This document shows positions 7,644-15,861 of a DNA stretch of 26,537 bases, one piece after another. Source of the stretch: Anaerolineales bacterium (GTDB lineage Bacteria; Chloroflexota; Anaerolineae; Anaerolineales; E44-bin32); assembly GCA_030642885.1 (NCBI GenBank), contig DAOWMX010000002.1, forward strand, positions 1 to 26,537, written 5' to 3'. The first letter of the stretch is position 1; each line of letters opens with the position of its first letter. The notes under the pieces are model-generated. The model searched no databases, was not told the origin of the DNA, and saw only the letters and a list, made by a program, of their open reading frames with translations. A program made the position numbers and the translations under genes.

Positions 7644-8255
7644 GCAGTGCTCCTTCGAATTCTGGTTTTGCGCGTGCGTTCCCCATAGGCTTGCTGTATC
7701 TGTTCCATAAAAAATCCCACGCCCATCGCTTTGGATGGCATAAAGCATGGCTCCAAGCCCAGGAGCATGATTGGCCGGAAAGGCAATAATGCGATAAGAG
7801 CCAATCTCAAAAGGCTTCATTGGTTCCACATGGTGAATATTCAAGTTGAGTTCATCTTCAGAGTCTGCGGAAAGCAGTTCTTGCTCAGATAAATCTCTGC
7901 TGAATGTCTGCTTCGCTCACTCAAGAGTTGCTGAAGAAGCATAGAATTGCAGACAGGGAGCACCAACAACACCAAAACCTGGACTCCGTGAAAGAAGATG
8001 CGACAAATCAAGATGATCGGCATGTGGATGTGTCTGCAAGGAGTACTGCACGTTGGTCAGGTCAACCTGATGCAATTGAGAAGCAGACATGATATCTGGA
8101 CCAAGGTCGATTAGGAGATCATTGTTAATAAGAGCGGCCGATCGCTTTCGCAGACTTCTACCACCTTCTGACCGAGCTGCAAGACAGTTATTGCATTTAC
8201 AAAATGCTTCAGGAAATGCATTCGCAGCTGCAGTACCCAGAAATGTTAATTTCAT
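7644..8255 (-). pseudogene. Metallo-beta-lactamase-fold hydrolase, interrupted by TGA and 3'-truncated
   Basis: The first 112 codons from ATG 8255 (AAGG six bases upstream) encode the N-terminal half of a PhnP-like metallo-beta-lactamase hydrolase: MKLTFLGTAAANAFPEAFCK, the FCKCNNC cysteines, and the metal-binding THPHADH (H76, H78, D80, H81). A TGA at 7919-7917 then interrupts the frame. The same frame continues after it with recognisable later segments (IIAFPANHAPGLGAMLY; GIFYGTDTASL), ending about 70 residues short of a usual member and running into the next gene's start at 7643. The TGA could derive from an Arg CGA codon by one transition. Both lesions point to a dead gene unless the stop is a base-call error. 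Confidence 0.75.
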
Positions 8256-8338
8256 TTTCAACCTTATCTAATCTAAAAAAGAGTTGCAGCCTGGTTGGTC
8301 AACACCATACAACCCAAGAAACTATGGGAATAGGGTTA

Positions 8339-9325
8339 TCAGGCGCGCAGCTCAACCACATCGCCGTCCTGCAGGACGTAATCACGCCCAACCATTTGCC
8401 CGTCGAAGTCTGCGCTTCCCCAAACACGGGATGTCTTGAGGTCACTGGCGATTTCCTGGTGGACTTGAGTGGCGAATTCCTCGATGGTACCGCCTCGATG
8501 CATGACAAAAGGTGAGGTGAGGTCAGGTTCCTTCCCGGGGGCTTGAGAGTATACGCGGATGATTTCCAGTAAGTCGAACACCGTCCATTTGAATTGCTCG
8601 ACATTGTGGCCGGTCGTTGCTGAGATCGGCACGGTATGCCAGGCGTCATCGAGCAGTTCTGTGAAGACCCTGTAGTCCTCATCCATGTTTTCATCGTCTA
8701 CTTTGTTCACGAGGATCAGGAAAGGAAGGAATGTGTGGCGTAGATCTTGGGGGAATCCATCCTGGCGGTGCAGGGGGATGATCCTGTGGCCTTCAAGGAA
8801 GGCGACCGTTTCCTCAAGTTGATCGAAGGGGGAAGCCTGGATATCAATGGTGAGGAGCACGAGATCGGCGCGGCGGATCATATCAATGAGGTCTGGCTCA
8901 ACGAAATCACGGTTGAGCGGGGGTGTATCAATAAGCTGGACCTGGACGTTTTCGATCATCATCATGCCCGGGGTGGGATTCCAGGTTGAGAAGGGATATT
9001 CAGCCACCTCGGGCTGCGCGTTCGTCAGCGCGGCGACAAGTGAAGATTTACCCGCGTTAGCCGGGCCAACGACGGCGGCTTGTCCCGCGCCTTCCGTTTT
9101 AATGCTAAACGCAGAAACCTGACGGCTCCCGGCTTTCCCCTTCTGCATTGAATCTTTGAATTTAGAGAGTTTCCGGCGAAGGTCAGCACGAAGATGATCC
9201 GTCCCCTTATGTTTAGGGATGGTGCCGAGCAACTCTTCGAGCGTTTCGATCTTCTCTTCGGTCGTGGTCGCGGCCCGATAGCGTTTGTCGACTGCGAAGT
9301 ATTCTGGAGGGAGATTCGTTGGCAT
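8339..9325 (-). CDS. Obg/DRG-like GTPase with C-terminal TGS domain
   Basis: The 328-aa protein carries G1 GPANAGKSS (87-95), a G2-region Thr in PFSTWNPTPG, G3 DTPP (133-136) and G4 NKVD (207-210). A TGS domain follows (about 265-328), with HRGGTIEEFATQVHQEIA and ending GRDYVLQDGDVVELRA. An N-terminal helical segment (about 10-66) precedes the G domain, as in DRG-type proteins that have a helix-turn-helix before G1. Members bind ribosomes or RNA and act in translation-related processes; the specific role here is unknown. G3 has Pro where DxxG has Gly, a common variant in this group. A ribosome site AGGTGG lies about 10 bases before ATG. It heads the minus-strand run toward 4.9 kb. Confidence 0.88.
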   Translation of the reverse strand: MPTNLPPEYFAVDKRYRAATTTEEKIETLEELLGTIPKHKGTDHLRADLRRKLSKFKDSMQKGKAGSRQVSAFSIKTEGAGQAAVVGPANAGKSSLVAALTNAQPEVAEYPFSTWNPTPGMMMIENVQVQLIDTPPLNRDFVEPDLIDMIRRADLVLLTIDIQASPFDQLEETVAFLEGHRIIPLHRQDGFPQDLRHTFLPFLILVNKVDDENMDEDYRVFTELLDDAWHTVPISATTGHNVEQFKWTVFDLLEIIRVYSQAPGKEPDLTSPFVMHRGGTIEEFATQVHQEIASDLKTSRVWGSADFDGQMVGRDYVLQDGDVVELRA

Positions 9326-9412
9326 TGCTTTCTACCACCTGGAAGGAATGTTACGATCTCGGTTTCGCTTCTACTACGATTTATATCATGGTTCAGGCAA
9401 TAGGGACGACAA

Positions 9413-10201
9413 CTATGGCTCTGGGAGAAACTCGATGGTCCTGATCATATGTTGTGCGAGTCCGAGGGAAGCGCCACCGGTGCTTGCCGGAGTTTGGGCG
9501 TAAATCCGCACGACGGTTTCGTCGTGGACGACTGCCGCTAAATACCAGATTAATTCCTCGGTTCCAGATCCAACGGTTAACTGTGTGCGCACGGCGCTAT
9601 CCGCGCCGGGGTAACCATTCATGTTTGCATTAGTAACAGGCCGGATCAGCGTTACATCTGTGTAGGTCTCCTCGAACTCATTTATGATCCCGTTAACTAC
9701 GCTGTGCGGATCGTAGGGATTAACATCGCCCGGCAGGTAGCCCGATGCGGCATTATCTACCTGGACCTCGATAAAAAGCTGGATCCCATCATCGCTGAAG
9801 TCCAGATCTCCGATGCGAATCACACGACCGTAATCGCGGATCTCCATGTTGATGGGAGTATCGAAGGCGATCCTTGTGTAGCTTGTCTCGAACCGCTCCC
9901 AACCTTCAAAGTTGAAGTCAAGAGTGGGTATGGATGTTGAGGGACCGCTCTCAGGTGTGGGCGTATCTCCAATGAAGACGGTGAACGGCGAAGGGGTTGG
10001 AGGTGGCGTCTGCGTTGTCGTTGGAGCGAGAGTCGCGGTGTTAACCGGCGGCAGAGTTGGGGCGGTGTACGCCGTGGCCTCGGCGACTTGCGGGCGGTCG
10101 TTCTCCGGCGTGGAGTCGAGAGACGAGCTGCCCCCAAAGACCGAGCATCCGCCACACGTGAGGATCAGAATAACTACCAGGCAATGAATATCCCTGCGCA
10201 T
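9413..10201 (-). CDS. Secreted lipoprotein with Thr/Pro-rich linker, function unknown
   Basis: This 262-aa protein begins with a basic N-terminus, a hydrophobic core (CLVVILILT) and CGGC, giving a lipobox-like Cys at residue 19 (Cys at -3 is not the usual residue). A low-complexity linker rich in Thr, Pro and Ser follows (about 40-90), as in many Gram-positive-like and Chloroflexota surface lipoproteins. The remaining ~170 residues form a mixed alpha/beta domain without a known motif; its repeated aromatic and charged pattern fits an extracellular ligand-binding or stress domain such as PsbP-like folds, but this is a guess. ATG 10201 is used; TTG 10207 adds two residues. No strong Shine-Dalgarno is seen. 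It diverges from the M29 peptidase gene. Confidence 0.7.
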   Translation of the reverse strand: MRRDIHCLVVILILTCGGCSVFGGSSSLDSTPENDRPQVAEATAYTAPTLPPVNTATLAPTTTQTPPPTPSPFTVFIGDTPTPESGPSTSIPTLDFNFEGWERFETSYTRIAFDTPINMEIRDYGRVIRIGDLDFSDDGIQLFIEVQVDNAASGYLPGDVNPYDPHSVVNGIINEFEETYTDVTLIRPVTNANMNGYPGADSAVRTQLTVGSGTEELIWYLAAVVHDETVVRIYAQTPASTGGASLGLAQHMIRTIEFLPEP

Positions 10202-10430
10202 GTGCAAAGTATCGCGGAAAGAAGGGGATGGGTCAAATCAAAACCCCCGATTTATGAAATATTGGGTTATTGTCGAAATAGTGGAAACACTAATTTCAGG
10301 CTCGAAATGGAGCGATGGCCTCTACAAGTCATCACGTTCTCCAGGCGGGAATGATAAAAGATGCGGCGGGTCGGAGGGAGGAGTATAATCGCAGGCCGAA
10401 CGATAAGAATCTGAATACGGAGAAAATATT

Positions 10431-11555
10431 GTGGATCCAAGAGTAGAACGTCTGGCACGAGTACTGGTCGAATATTCCAATGAGATCCGACCGGATGACC
10501 GAGTATTAATTGAGGCGGAACCAGCCGCAGAGCCGCTGGTGCGGGCTTGCTTCCAGGAAATTCTGAAAGCAGGTGGGCATCCCCATTTGTCCATCTCACT
10601 CGCGGGTCAAGCGACGCTCACGGGTCTTGATGATATCTTCCTGCAGCATGCGAATGACGATCAACTTGACTATCCCCCCACTTTCTACAATCTGGTGTAT
10701 GAGAAATTCGAATCGCGCATTCGCATTCACTCTTTGAGCAACACCAGGCTGCTTACGGGCATGGATAAAGCGCGCCTTGCGCGTCGTGGGAAAGCCATAC
10801 AAAGTGTTCTCGAGAACCAGTTTACGCGCGGTCAGACCCGTGAGTTTCGCTGGATGACCACGCTTTACCCCACAAATGCATATGCCCAGGACGCAGAGAT
10901 GAGCCTTGAGGAGTTCGAAAATTTCGTCTACCGAGCCTGCCATGTCGATGACCCGGCGAGTGATCCGATTAAATATTGGCAAGGTGTTAAGGAAGAACAA
11001 AGCACGATTGTTGAAGCGCTCAATGGACATGAGCGAGTCGAGGTGCACGGACCGAATTGCGATTTAAAACTCTCGATCAAAGGTCGAAAATTCATCAATG
11101 CCTGCGGTGAAAACAACATGCCCGACGGGGAGGTTTTCACAGGTCCGGTTGAAGATTCAGTCGAAGGTCGTGTGCGCTTTTCCTACCCTTCAGTCTCGGG
11201 TGGGAACGAGGTCGAGGGCGTCGAACTGGTCTTTAAAAATGGCAAGGTTGTAGAAGCACACGCCGAAAAGAATCAGGAATTCCTCGACAGCATGCTTGAG
11301 ACTGACGGAGGCGCCAGGTACCTGGGTGAATTCGCCGTCGGTTTGAATTATGGCGTGGACCGAATCACGAAGAACATCCTCTTCGATGAGAAGATCGGCG
11401 GGTCGATTCATATGGCGCTCGGTGCCGGCTATCCAGAGACAGGGAGCGTGAACAAGTCCGCCATCCACTGGGATTTGATCACGGACATGCAAGATGGGGG
11501 TGAGATACTCGTCGATGGCGAATTGTTCTATAAGGATGGCCGTTTCGTTTTCTAG
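10431..11555 (+). CDS. Aminopeptidase, family M29 (AmpS/thermophilic type)
   Basis: The 374-aa protein matches the M29 metallo-aminopeptidases across its length. Recognisable are NMPDGEVFTGPVEDSVEGR, which carries the metal-binding Glu; GEFAVGLNYGVDR; and the C-terminal GSIHMALGAGYPETG then SAIHWDLITDM, containing metal-ligand His and Asp residues. These enzymes use two divalent metals to remove N-terminal residues from peptides in the cytoplasm. The start is GTG 10431, with GGAG nine bases upstream. An isolated TATAAT (10384-10389) could be its -10 box, but no -35 is apparent. A five-heme cytochrome gene follows 45 bases downstream and may be cotranscribed. Confidence 0.92.
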   Translation: MDPRVERLARVLVEYSNEIRPDDRVLIEAEPAAEPLVRACFQEILKAGGHPHLSISLAGQATLTGLDDIFLQHANDDQLDYPPTFYNLVYEKFESRIRIHSLSNTRLLTGMDKARLARRGKAIQSVLENQFTRGQTREFRWMTTLYPTNAYAQDAEMSLEEFENFVYRACHVDDPASDPIKYWQGVKEEQSTIVEALNGHERVEVHGPNCDLKLSIKGRKFINACGENNMPDGEVFTGPVEDSVEGRVRFSYPSVSGGNEVEGVELVFKNGKVVEAHAEKNQEFLDSMLETDGGARYLGEFAVGLNYGVDRITKNILFDEKIGGSIHMALGAGYPETGSVNKSAIHWDLITDMQDGGEILVDGELFYKDGRFVF

Positions 11556-11600
11556 TTTTCTCTTGAAGGATTAGATTTTGAGCAGAGAGCGAGTCATAAG

Positions 11601-13340
11601 ATGAAGAAAGCATGGATTCTGCTAGCATTAACTTTGATCCTCACCGGGTGTGGCGCGGGTGAGACGGAGACAGAGCAAGCTCCCCCGCCGACAATCCTGC
11701 TTCAACCGACGAGAACACCTCCCCCTACAGCCACCTCGATTGTGACGCCGACGGTCGAAGCAGATGTCAATGGGGGACGAAGCGGCGATCCGCTGGCGAT
11801 GGAAGTCGGAGAGCTTTTCTCGACTTCAGGCTCCTGCGCTGTCTGCCATACGAATCTAACCGACGACACCGGCGCTGACGTCTCGATCGATACTTCTTGG
11901 CGGGCGACAATGATGGCGAACGCCGCGCGCGACCCGTACTGGCAGGCATCAGTGCGCTCGGAGGTGATGGATCTTCCCGAACTATCCGAGGCGATCCAGG
12001 ACAAGTGCTCAACCTGCCACATGCCGATGGCACACACGACTGCTGCGAGCATGGGCTCGACGGGAGTCATGTTTGGCGAAGATGGCTTTCTAAACCAGGA
12101 TAGCGACTTGTATTCCTTGGCGATGGACGGGGTCTCATGCAGCGTATGCCATCAGATTCGCGAGGAAGGGTTGGGCACCGAGGCGACGTTCAGCGGCGGG
12201 TTCAACATCGACACTGAACTCAGATCCCCAGACAGGGTGATATTCGGACCCTTCACGACTGAGGATAGCCTGGCGAGTATCATGCAATCCTCCTCCGGCT
12301 ACCGGCCAATCCAAGGCTTACAATTATCTCGATCAGCCCTCTGTGCGAGCTGCCACACACTCTATACATCCTACGTCGACGCCTCTGGGCAGATAGCTGG
12401 CGAGTTCCCCGAACAGGTCCCCTTCTTTGAGTGGTATTACAGCAGTTATCGTAGCACCCAGACCTGTCAGGATTGCCATATGCCTGAGGCGGATGGTGGG
12501 GCCAAGATATCGTCAATGAGCAAAATCTTACGAAGCCCCTTCGCGGTGCACAGCTTTGTCGGAGGAAATGCGTATATGCTGGGGGTTCTGGACGAGTACG
12601 GCAACGAATTGGTCGTGACCGCCTCGAGCGAGAACTTTGACGCTGCGATTGAGCGCACATTGACCCAGCTTCAGAATAATTCCGCGACGGTAGAATTCGA
12701 GGATGTGCGCCTCTCCGGAACTCGCATCATCGCCGATGTCGTTGTCCGCAATCTGGCCGGACATAAGTTCCCCACCGGCTACCCTTCACGGCGTGCATGG
12801 CTGCATTTCACCATTCTGGATGGCAGCGGACAGACGGTTTTTGAATCAGGCGGCTTTAACGAGGATGGCTCGATTGTTGGCAACGACAACGATGCAGACC
12901 CTGCACAGTGGGAGCAGCATTATCTGGCGATTGTCGAGCCGAATCAGGTGCAGGTCTACGAAACGATCTTGCGGGATACCGAGGGGGATATCACGACCGC
13001 ACTCCTGCATGCTGCGGGTTACCGCAAGGATAACCGTCTTCTCCCAGATGGCTTTGAGAAGAAGTCACCCTATGAGGATATCGCCGTGCGCGGCGGCGCG
13101 ATGGAAGACGATGATTTCCAGGGCGGTGGGGATAGCCTACAGTACGCGGTAGACATTGGTTCAGCAGCAGGGCCCCTCACAGTAAATGTAGAGTTGCTCT
13201 ACCAGACGATCAGCTACCGCTGGTCGGAAAATCTGCGCGATAAGGACGCGGATGAAATCCAGCGATTCCTGCGCTATATAGACACCGTGCCAAACCTGCC
13301 CGTCGTGATCGCCACGACCAGCGTCGAGGTTGGGAAATAA
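11601..13340 (+). CDS. Pentaheme cytochrome c lipoprotein
   Basis: This 579-aa exported protein has a lipoprotein signal (MKKAWILLALTLILTGC, lipid Cys17), a Thr/Pro linker (about 28-60) and five CxxCH c-type heme sites: 79-83 CAVCH, 136-140 CSTCH, 180-184 CSVCH, 248-252 CASCH and 289-293 CQDCH. It resembles the cytochrome c554/multiheme family. The heme region is followed by a heme-free C-terminal domain of about 270 residues containing NLAGHKFPTGYPSRRAWLHF, a segment I know from bacterial multiheme proteins of unknown partner. It should sit outside the cytoplasmic membrane and pass electrons. No cytochrome biogenesis genes are in the window. The upstream ribosome site is weak (AGAGCGAG). Confidence 0.88.
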   Translation: MKKAWILLALTLILTGCGAGETETEQAPPPTILLQPTRTPPPTATSIVTPTVEADVNGGRSGDPLAMEVGELFSTSGSCAVCHTNLTDDTGADVSIDTSWRATMMANAARDPYWQASVRSEVMDLPELSEAIQDKCSTCHMPMAHTTAASMGSTGVMFGEDGFLNQDSDLYSLAMDGVSCSVCHQIREEGLGTEATFSGGFNIDTELRSPDRVIFGPFTTEDSLASIMQSSSGYRPIQGLQLSRSALCASCHTLYTSYVDASGQIAGEFPEQVPFFEWYYSSYRSTQTCQDCHMPEADGGAKISSMSKILRSPFAVHSFVGGNAYMLGVLDEYGNELVVTASSENFDAAIERTLTQLQNNSATVEFEDVRLSGTRIIADVVVRNLAGHKFPTGYPSRRAWLHFTILDGSGQTVFESGGFNEDGSIVGNDNDADPAQWEQHYLAIVEPNQVQVYETILRDTEGDITTALLHAAGYRKDNRLLPDGFEKKSPYEDIAVRGGAMEDDDFQGGGDSLQYAVDIGSAAGPLTVNVELLYQTISYRWSENLRDKDADEIQRFLRYIDTVPNLPVVIATTSVEVGK

Positions 13341-13495
13341 GCCACACTACAGAGAAATGAGTTATTTATTGGATGGTATCCCAATAGATTAGGCGCAATT
13401 GTGTAGACTAAACTTTAGTTAATAGGAACGCCAGAACGAATCTACTGCTTCCTGCTGTATAATGAGAGTCAAGGGCAATGGGTATGGAGGTGGAA

Positions 13496-13708
13496 ATGTC
13501 TGAGAAAGAAAAGTCACAAAAGCGAAGTAAGATGAATTACAAGCCGTCCGAAGAAGTTCGCCAGCATATGAGGAACGCTCGTGCGGAAATGGGTGAGAGC
13601 ATGCGAGACCTATTTCCACCGGAGTTCATCGAGCACCGCAAGGGAGCACGGCGTGAGATCCTGCTGGGCATCCGCGGTCTGATCGATGACGCGTTGGAGC
13701 GTACGTAA
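13496..13708 (+). CDS. Small charged protein, 70 aa, unknown function
   Basis: The product (MSEKEKSQKRSKMNYKPSEE at its start) is highly charged, with a Lys/Arg-rich N-terminus and a C-terminal amphipathic helix (RREILLGIRGLIDDALERT). No known catalytic motif is visible. ATG 13496 has GGAGG (13487-13491 region) about five bases upstream; an in-frame ATG at 13478 would add six residues but places that Shine-Dalgarno inside the gene. A TATAAT lies at 13458-13463 without a clear -35, and a terminator-like hairpin follows at 13757-13788. It appears to be a monocistronic small gene; a coiled-coil or membrane-peripheral role is possible but unproven. Confidence 0.6.
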   Translation: MSEKEKSQKRSKMNYKPSEEVRQHMRNARAEMGESMRDLFPPEFIEHRKGARREILLGIRGLIDDALERT

Positions 13709-13756
13709 TCCGAAGAACACCCTAACTAGATCCATGTGAGCGTACATATCTGTCCG

Positions 13757-13788
13757 AAAGCCGTGTCGTTTTGAACGATGAGGCTTTT
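13757..13788 (+). terminator. Probable terminator after the 70-aa gene
   Basis: AAAGCC and TCGTT on the left pair with AACGA and GGCTTT on the right, interrupted by a 3x3 internal loop, around a short TTG apical loop. The right arm ends in TTTT (13785-13788). It lies about 50 bases past the stop at 13708. Confidence 0.55.
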
Positions 13789-13861
13789 ATTACAGTATCA
13801 GCTTTTTATTTGTCGCAGTAACCATCGTCTTGTTCCCCATTTAAAGCTTCCTACCTGGCAC

Positions 13862-15577
13862 CTACTTCAACGGTTTAAGCAGCGCCCAGGTTAGAGATAC
13901 GAGTGCCAGGCTGAAAAAGATGATCCCCGGAACGAATTGCCCATTGATATACAGAATACTCCCAACCACTAGGAAGGCGGCGAATATTCCGACTCCCACC
14001 AGTCGGTTTAGTGTCGAGTTCAGGAGCGATAGTTGTTTTTGAAGCTCAGGGGATGCCTTAGCTGTCACGATGAGGTCGCCGCGTTCGATCTTGGTAAGCG
14101 CAGTATCAACCCTTTTCGGGAGAGTAGCGAGAACTCGAATCTGTTCCTCAAGCGCCTTCAGCAACTCATCAAGCCAGTCGGCGCCATCCTCGGCAAGTAA
14201 CTGCTCGGCGAAAGGACGCAGCCCTTCAAACAGATTGAAGTCGGGGTCGAGCCCCATGCACATTCCCGAAAGGATGTTGACACAACGACCGAGGTAGATC
14301 ATGTCGGAAGGCACCTGGAAGGGCATTTCGTACATCACATCGCGGAATTCCGAGGCGAATTTGCGCATTTCCTGAGGGTGTGTTCTCGTGAGGTCGGCCA
14401 TGCTCTTCCCCCACATTTGGTCGAACAGCGCGGCTTCAGCCTGGCGGATACGATCCAGGTCCGCGCCGGGCAGGATCACACCCATTGTCTGGAATGCCTG
14501 CATCAATCGGTCCAGATCTCGCGTGCCTACGGCGATAACCACGTCTCGCAGCCCGCCCTTCATTTCAGGTGTGAGATGTCCGACCATGCCGAAATCGACG
14601 AAGACGAGCCGCCAGTCACCCTGCCCAAGCGGTTCGACGAACAGGTTTCCCGGGTGGGGGTCGGCGTGAAAAAATCCCTCGAGGAAAATCTGGCGCAGGT
14701 AATTACGGAACAGCCGGTCCGCTACCTGTGCTCGGTCGATGCCGGCGGCTTCGATCGCATCGAAATCTGTGATCTTGATGAAGTACACATCCTCGAGGGT
14801 AAGGACGCGCTCGGTTGAGAGGTCGGGATATATTTTGGGTATGCGGATCTCCGGATCTTCGGCGAACATCATCGCGAAACGCCGAGCGTTGTCGGCCTCC
14901 GCCAAATAATCAACCTCCTCCCACAGCGTAAGGCTGAACTCCTCCAGCAGCGCATCAAGATCGGCGCGGCGAGTGATTGGGCGATAGCGCTTGAGCCAAC
15001 GCACAACCCATCCCAGCGCCTCCAAATCTGTATGTATCACATCGTGGATGTTCGGGCGCTGAATCTTTACCACCACAGCATCACCGTTGGGCAAACTTGC
15101 GCGGTGGACCTGTCCGAGGGAGGCAGAGGCGAGCGGTTGCTCGTCGATCGAAGCAAAGAGCGTGCTTATCGCTCCATCGAAATCGCTCTCCATTACGCTT
15201 AGCATGGTTTCGTATGTCTCAGGGGAGACTTCGTCTTGTAGATTTGATAGTTCGTCCGTGATGGTGTCCGGCAGGACATCCAGGCGGGAGGAGAGGAACT
15301 GCCCTACTTTGATCCACACTCCGCCCAGGCTTGTAGCGAGGGACCTGAAGCGTTGTGCGATTCGACGGTAGCGCCTGTTGGCTGTCCCTATAGATAGGCG
15401 GCGCAGTCCCACTCGCCGGAGAATGATGTCCCACCACAGCACGCTGAGCAGGACACCGGCGAAGAAAAACAAGACACGGAGGTAGCGCGACCGCAATTCC
15501 CGGGGAAGGTGGTGCCAACCGGCTGACGAGTCGGGCTGATGGGGTTCTTCAAGCGATGATGCAGGTTCGTTCTGCAT
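13862..15577 (-). CDS. ABC1/UbiB (AarF)-family atypical kinase
   Basis: The 571-aa protein has the UbiB/ABC1 kinase signature: KVGQ (90-93, KxGQ motif), the Ala-rich nucleotide loop ASASLGQVHRA (150-160), K171 in VKIQRP, E221 region in TLWEEVDYLAEADN, the catalytic loop HADPHPGN (304-311) and the metal-binding DFG (328-330). Two C-terminal transmembrane helices (about 525-568) anchor it, and a further hydrophobic stretch lies near 34-54. Family members support quinone or other isoprenoid lipid metabolism through ATPase or kinase-like activity; the substrate here is unknown. Length and motifs are complete. It stands alone, with its upstream side facing the M1 peptidase gene. Confidence 0.93.
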   Translation of the reverse strand: MQNEPASSLEEPHQPDSSAGWHHLPRELRSRYLRVLFFFAGVLLSVLWWDIILRRVGLRRLSIGTANRRYRRIAQRFRSLATSLGGVWIKVGQFLSSRLDVLPDTITDELSNLQDEVSPETYETMLSVMESDFDGAISTLFASIDEQPLASASLGQVHRASLPNGDAVVVKIQRPNIHDVIHTDLEALGWVVRWLKRYRPITRRADLDALLEEFSLTLWEEVDYLAEADNARRFAMMFAEDPEIRIPKIYPDLSTERVLTLEDVYFIKITDFDAIEAAGIDRAQVADRLFRNYLRQIFLEGFFHADPHPGNLFVEPLGQGDWRLVFVDFGMVGHLTPEMKGGLRDVVIAVGTRDLDRLMQAFQTMGVILPGADLDRIRQAEAALFDQMWGKSMADLTRTHPQEMRKFASEFRDVMYEMPFQVPSDMIYLGRCVNILSGMCMGLDPDFNLFEGLRPFAEQLLAEDGADWLDELLKALEEQIRVLATLPKRVDTALTKIERGDLIVTAKASPELQKQLSLLNSTLNRLVGVGIFAAFLVVGSILYINGQFVPGIIFFSLALVSLTWALLKPLK

Positions 15578-15861
15578 GCCATCATCATACCCTATGACTG
15601 GCTAGAAAGATGGTGAGTGCTTATCCATGCGGAAATCGCATTACCAAGACGAGAACTCACGTTCTCAATACTTGCTACTACACATCAGAAGCGAATGACC
15701 GCGTGCGTGAAGATGAGACAACGCTGGAGTGTGTCTTTGAATGGGCGATTGAGGAAAACCCTCCATCTGATGAGGCTGAAGATTCAAACCGATTGTAGAT
15801 ATTAAGTGTATATAGGGTGAACCCGGTGGGGTGTGGATTTCGGGATAGGAGCGACGAAGCC

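Noticed and set aside
7917..7919. TGA as a selenocysteine codon in the metallo-beta-lactamase gene
   Set aside because: No SECIS-like hairpin is evident just downstream, the position is not a known Sec site in this fold, and the gene is also 3'-truncated.
15610..15798. 62-aa ORF upstream of the M1 gene
   Set aside because: It has no ribosome site, no recognisable motif, and overlaps another equally long ORF in a different frame; the region looks non-coding.
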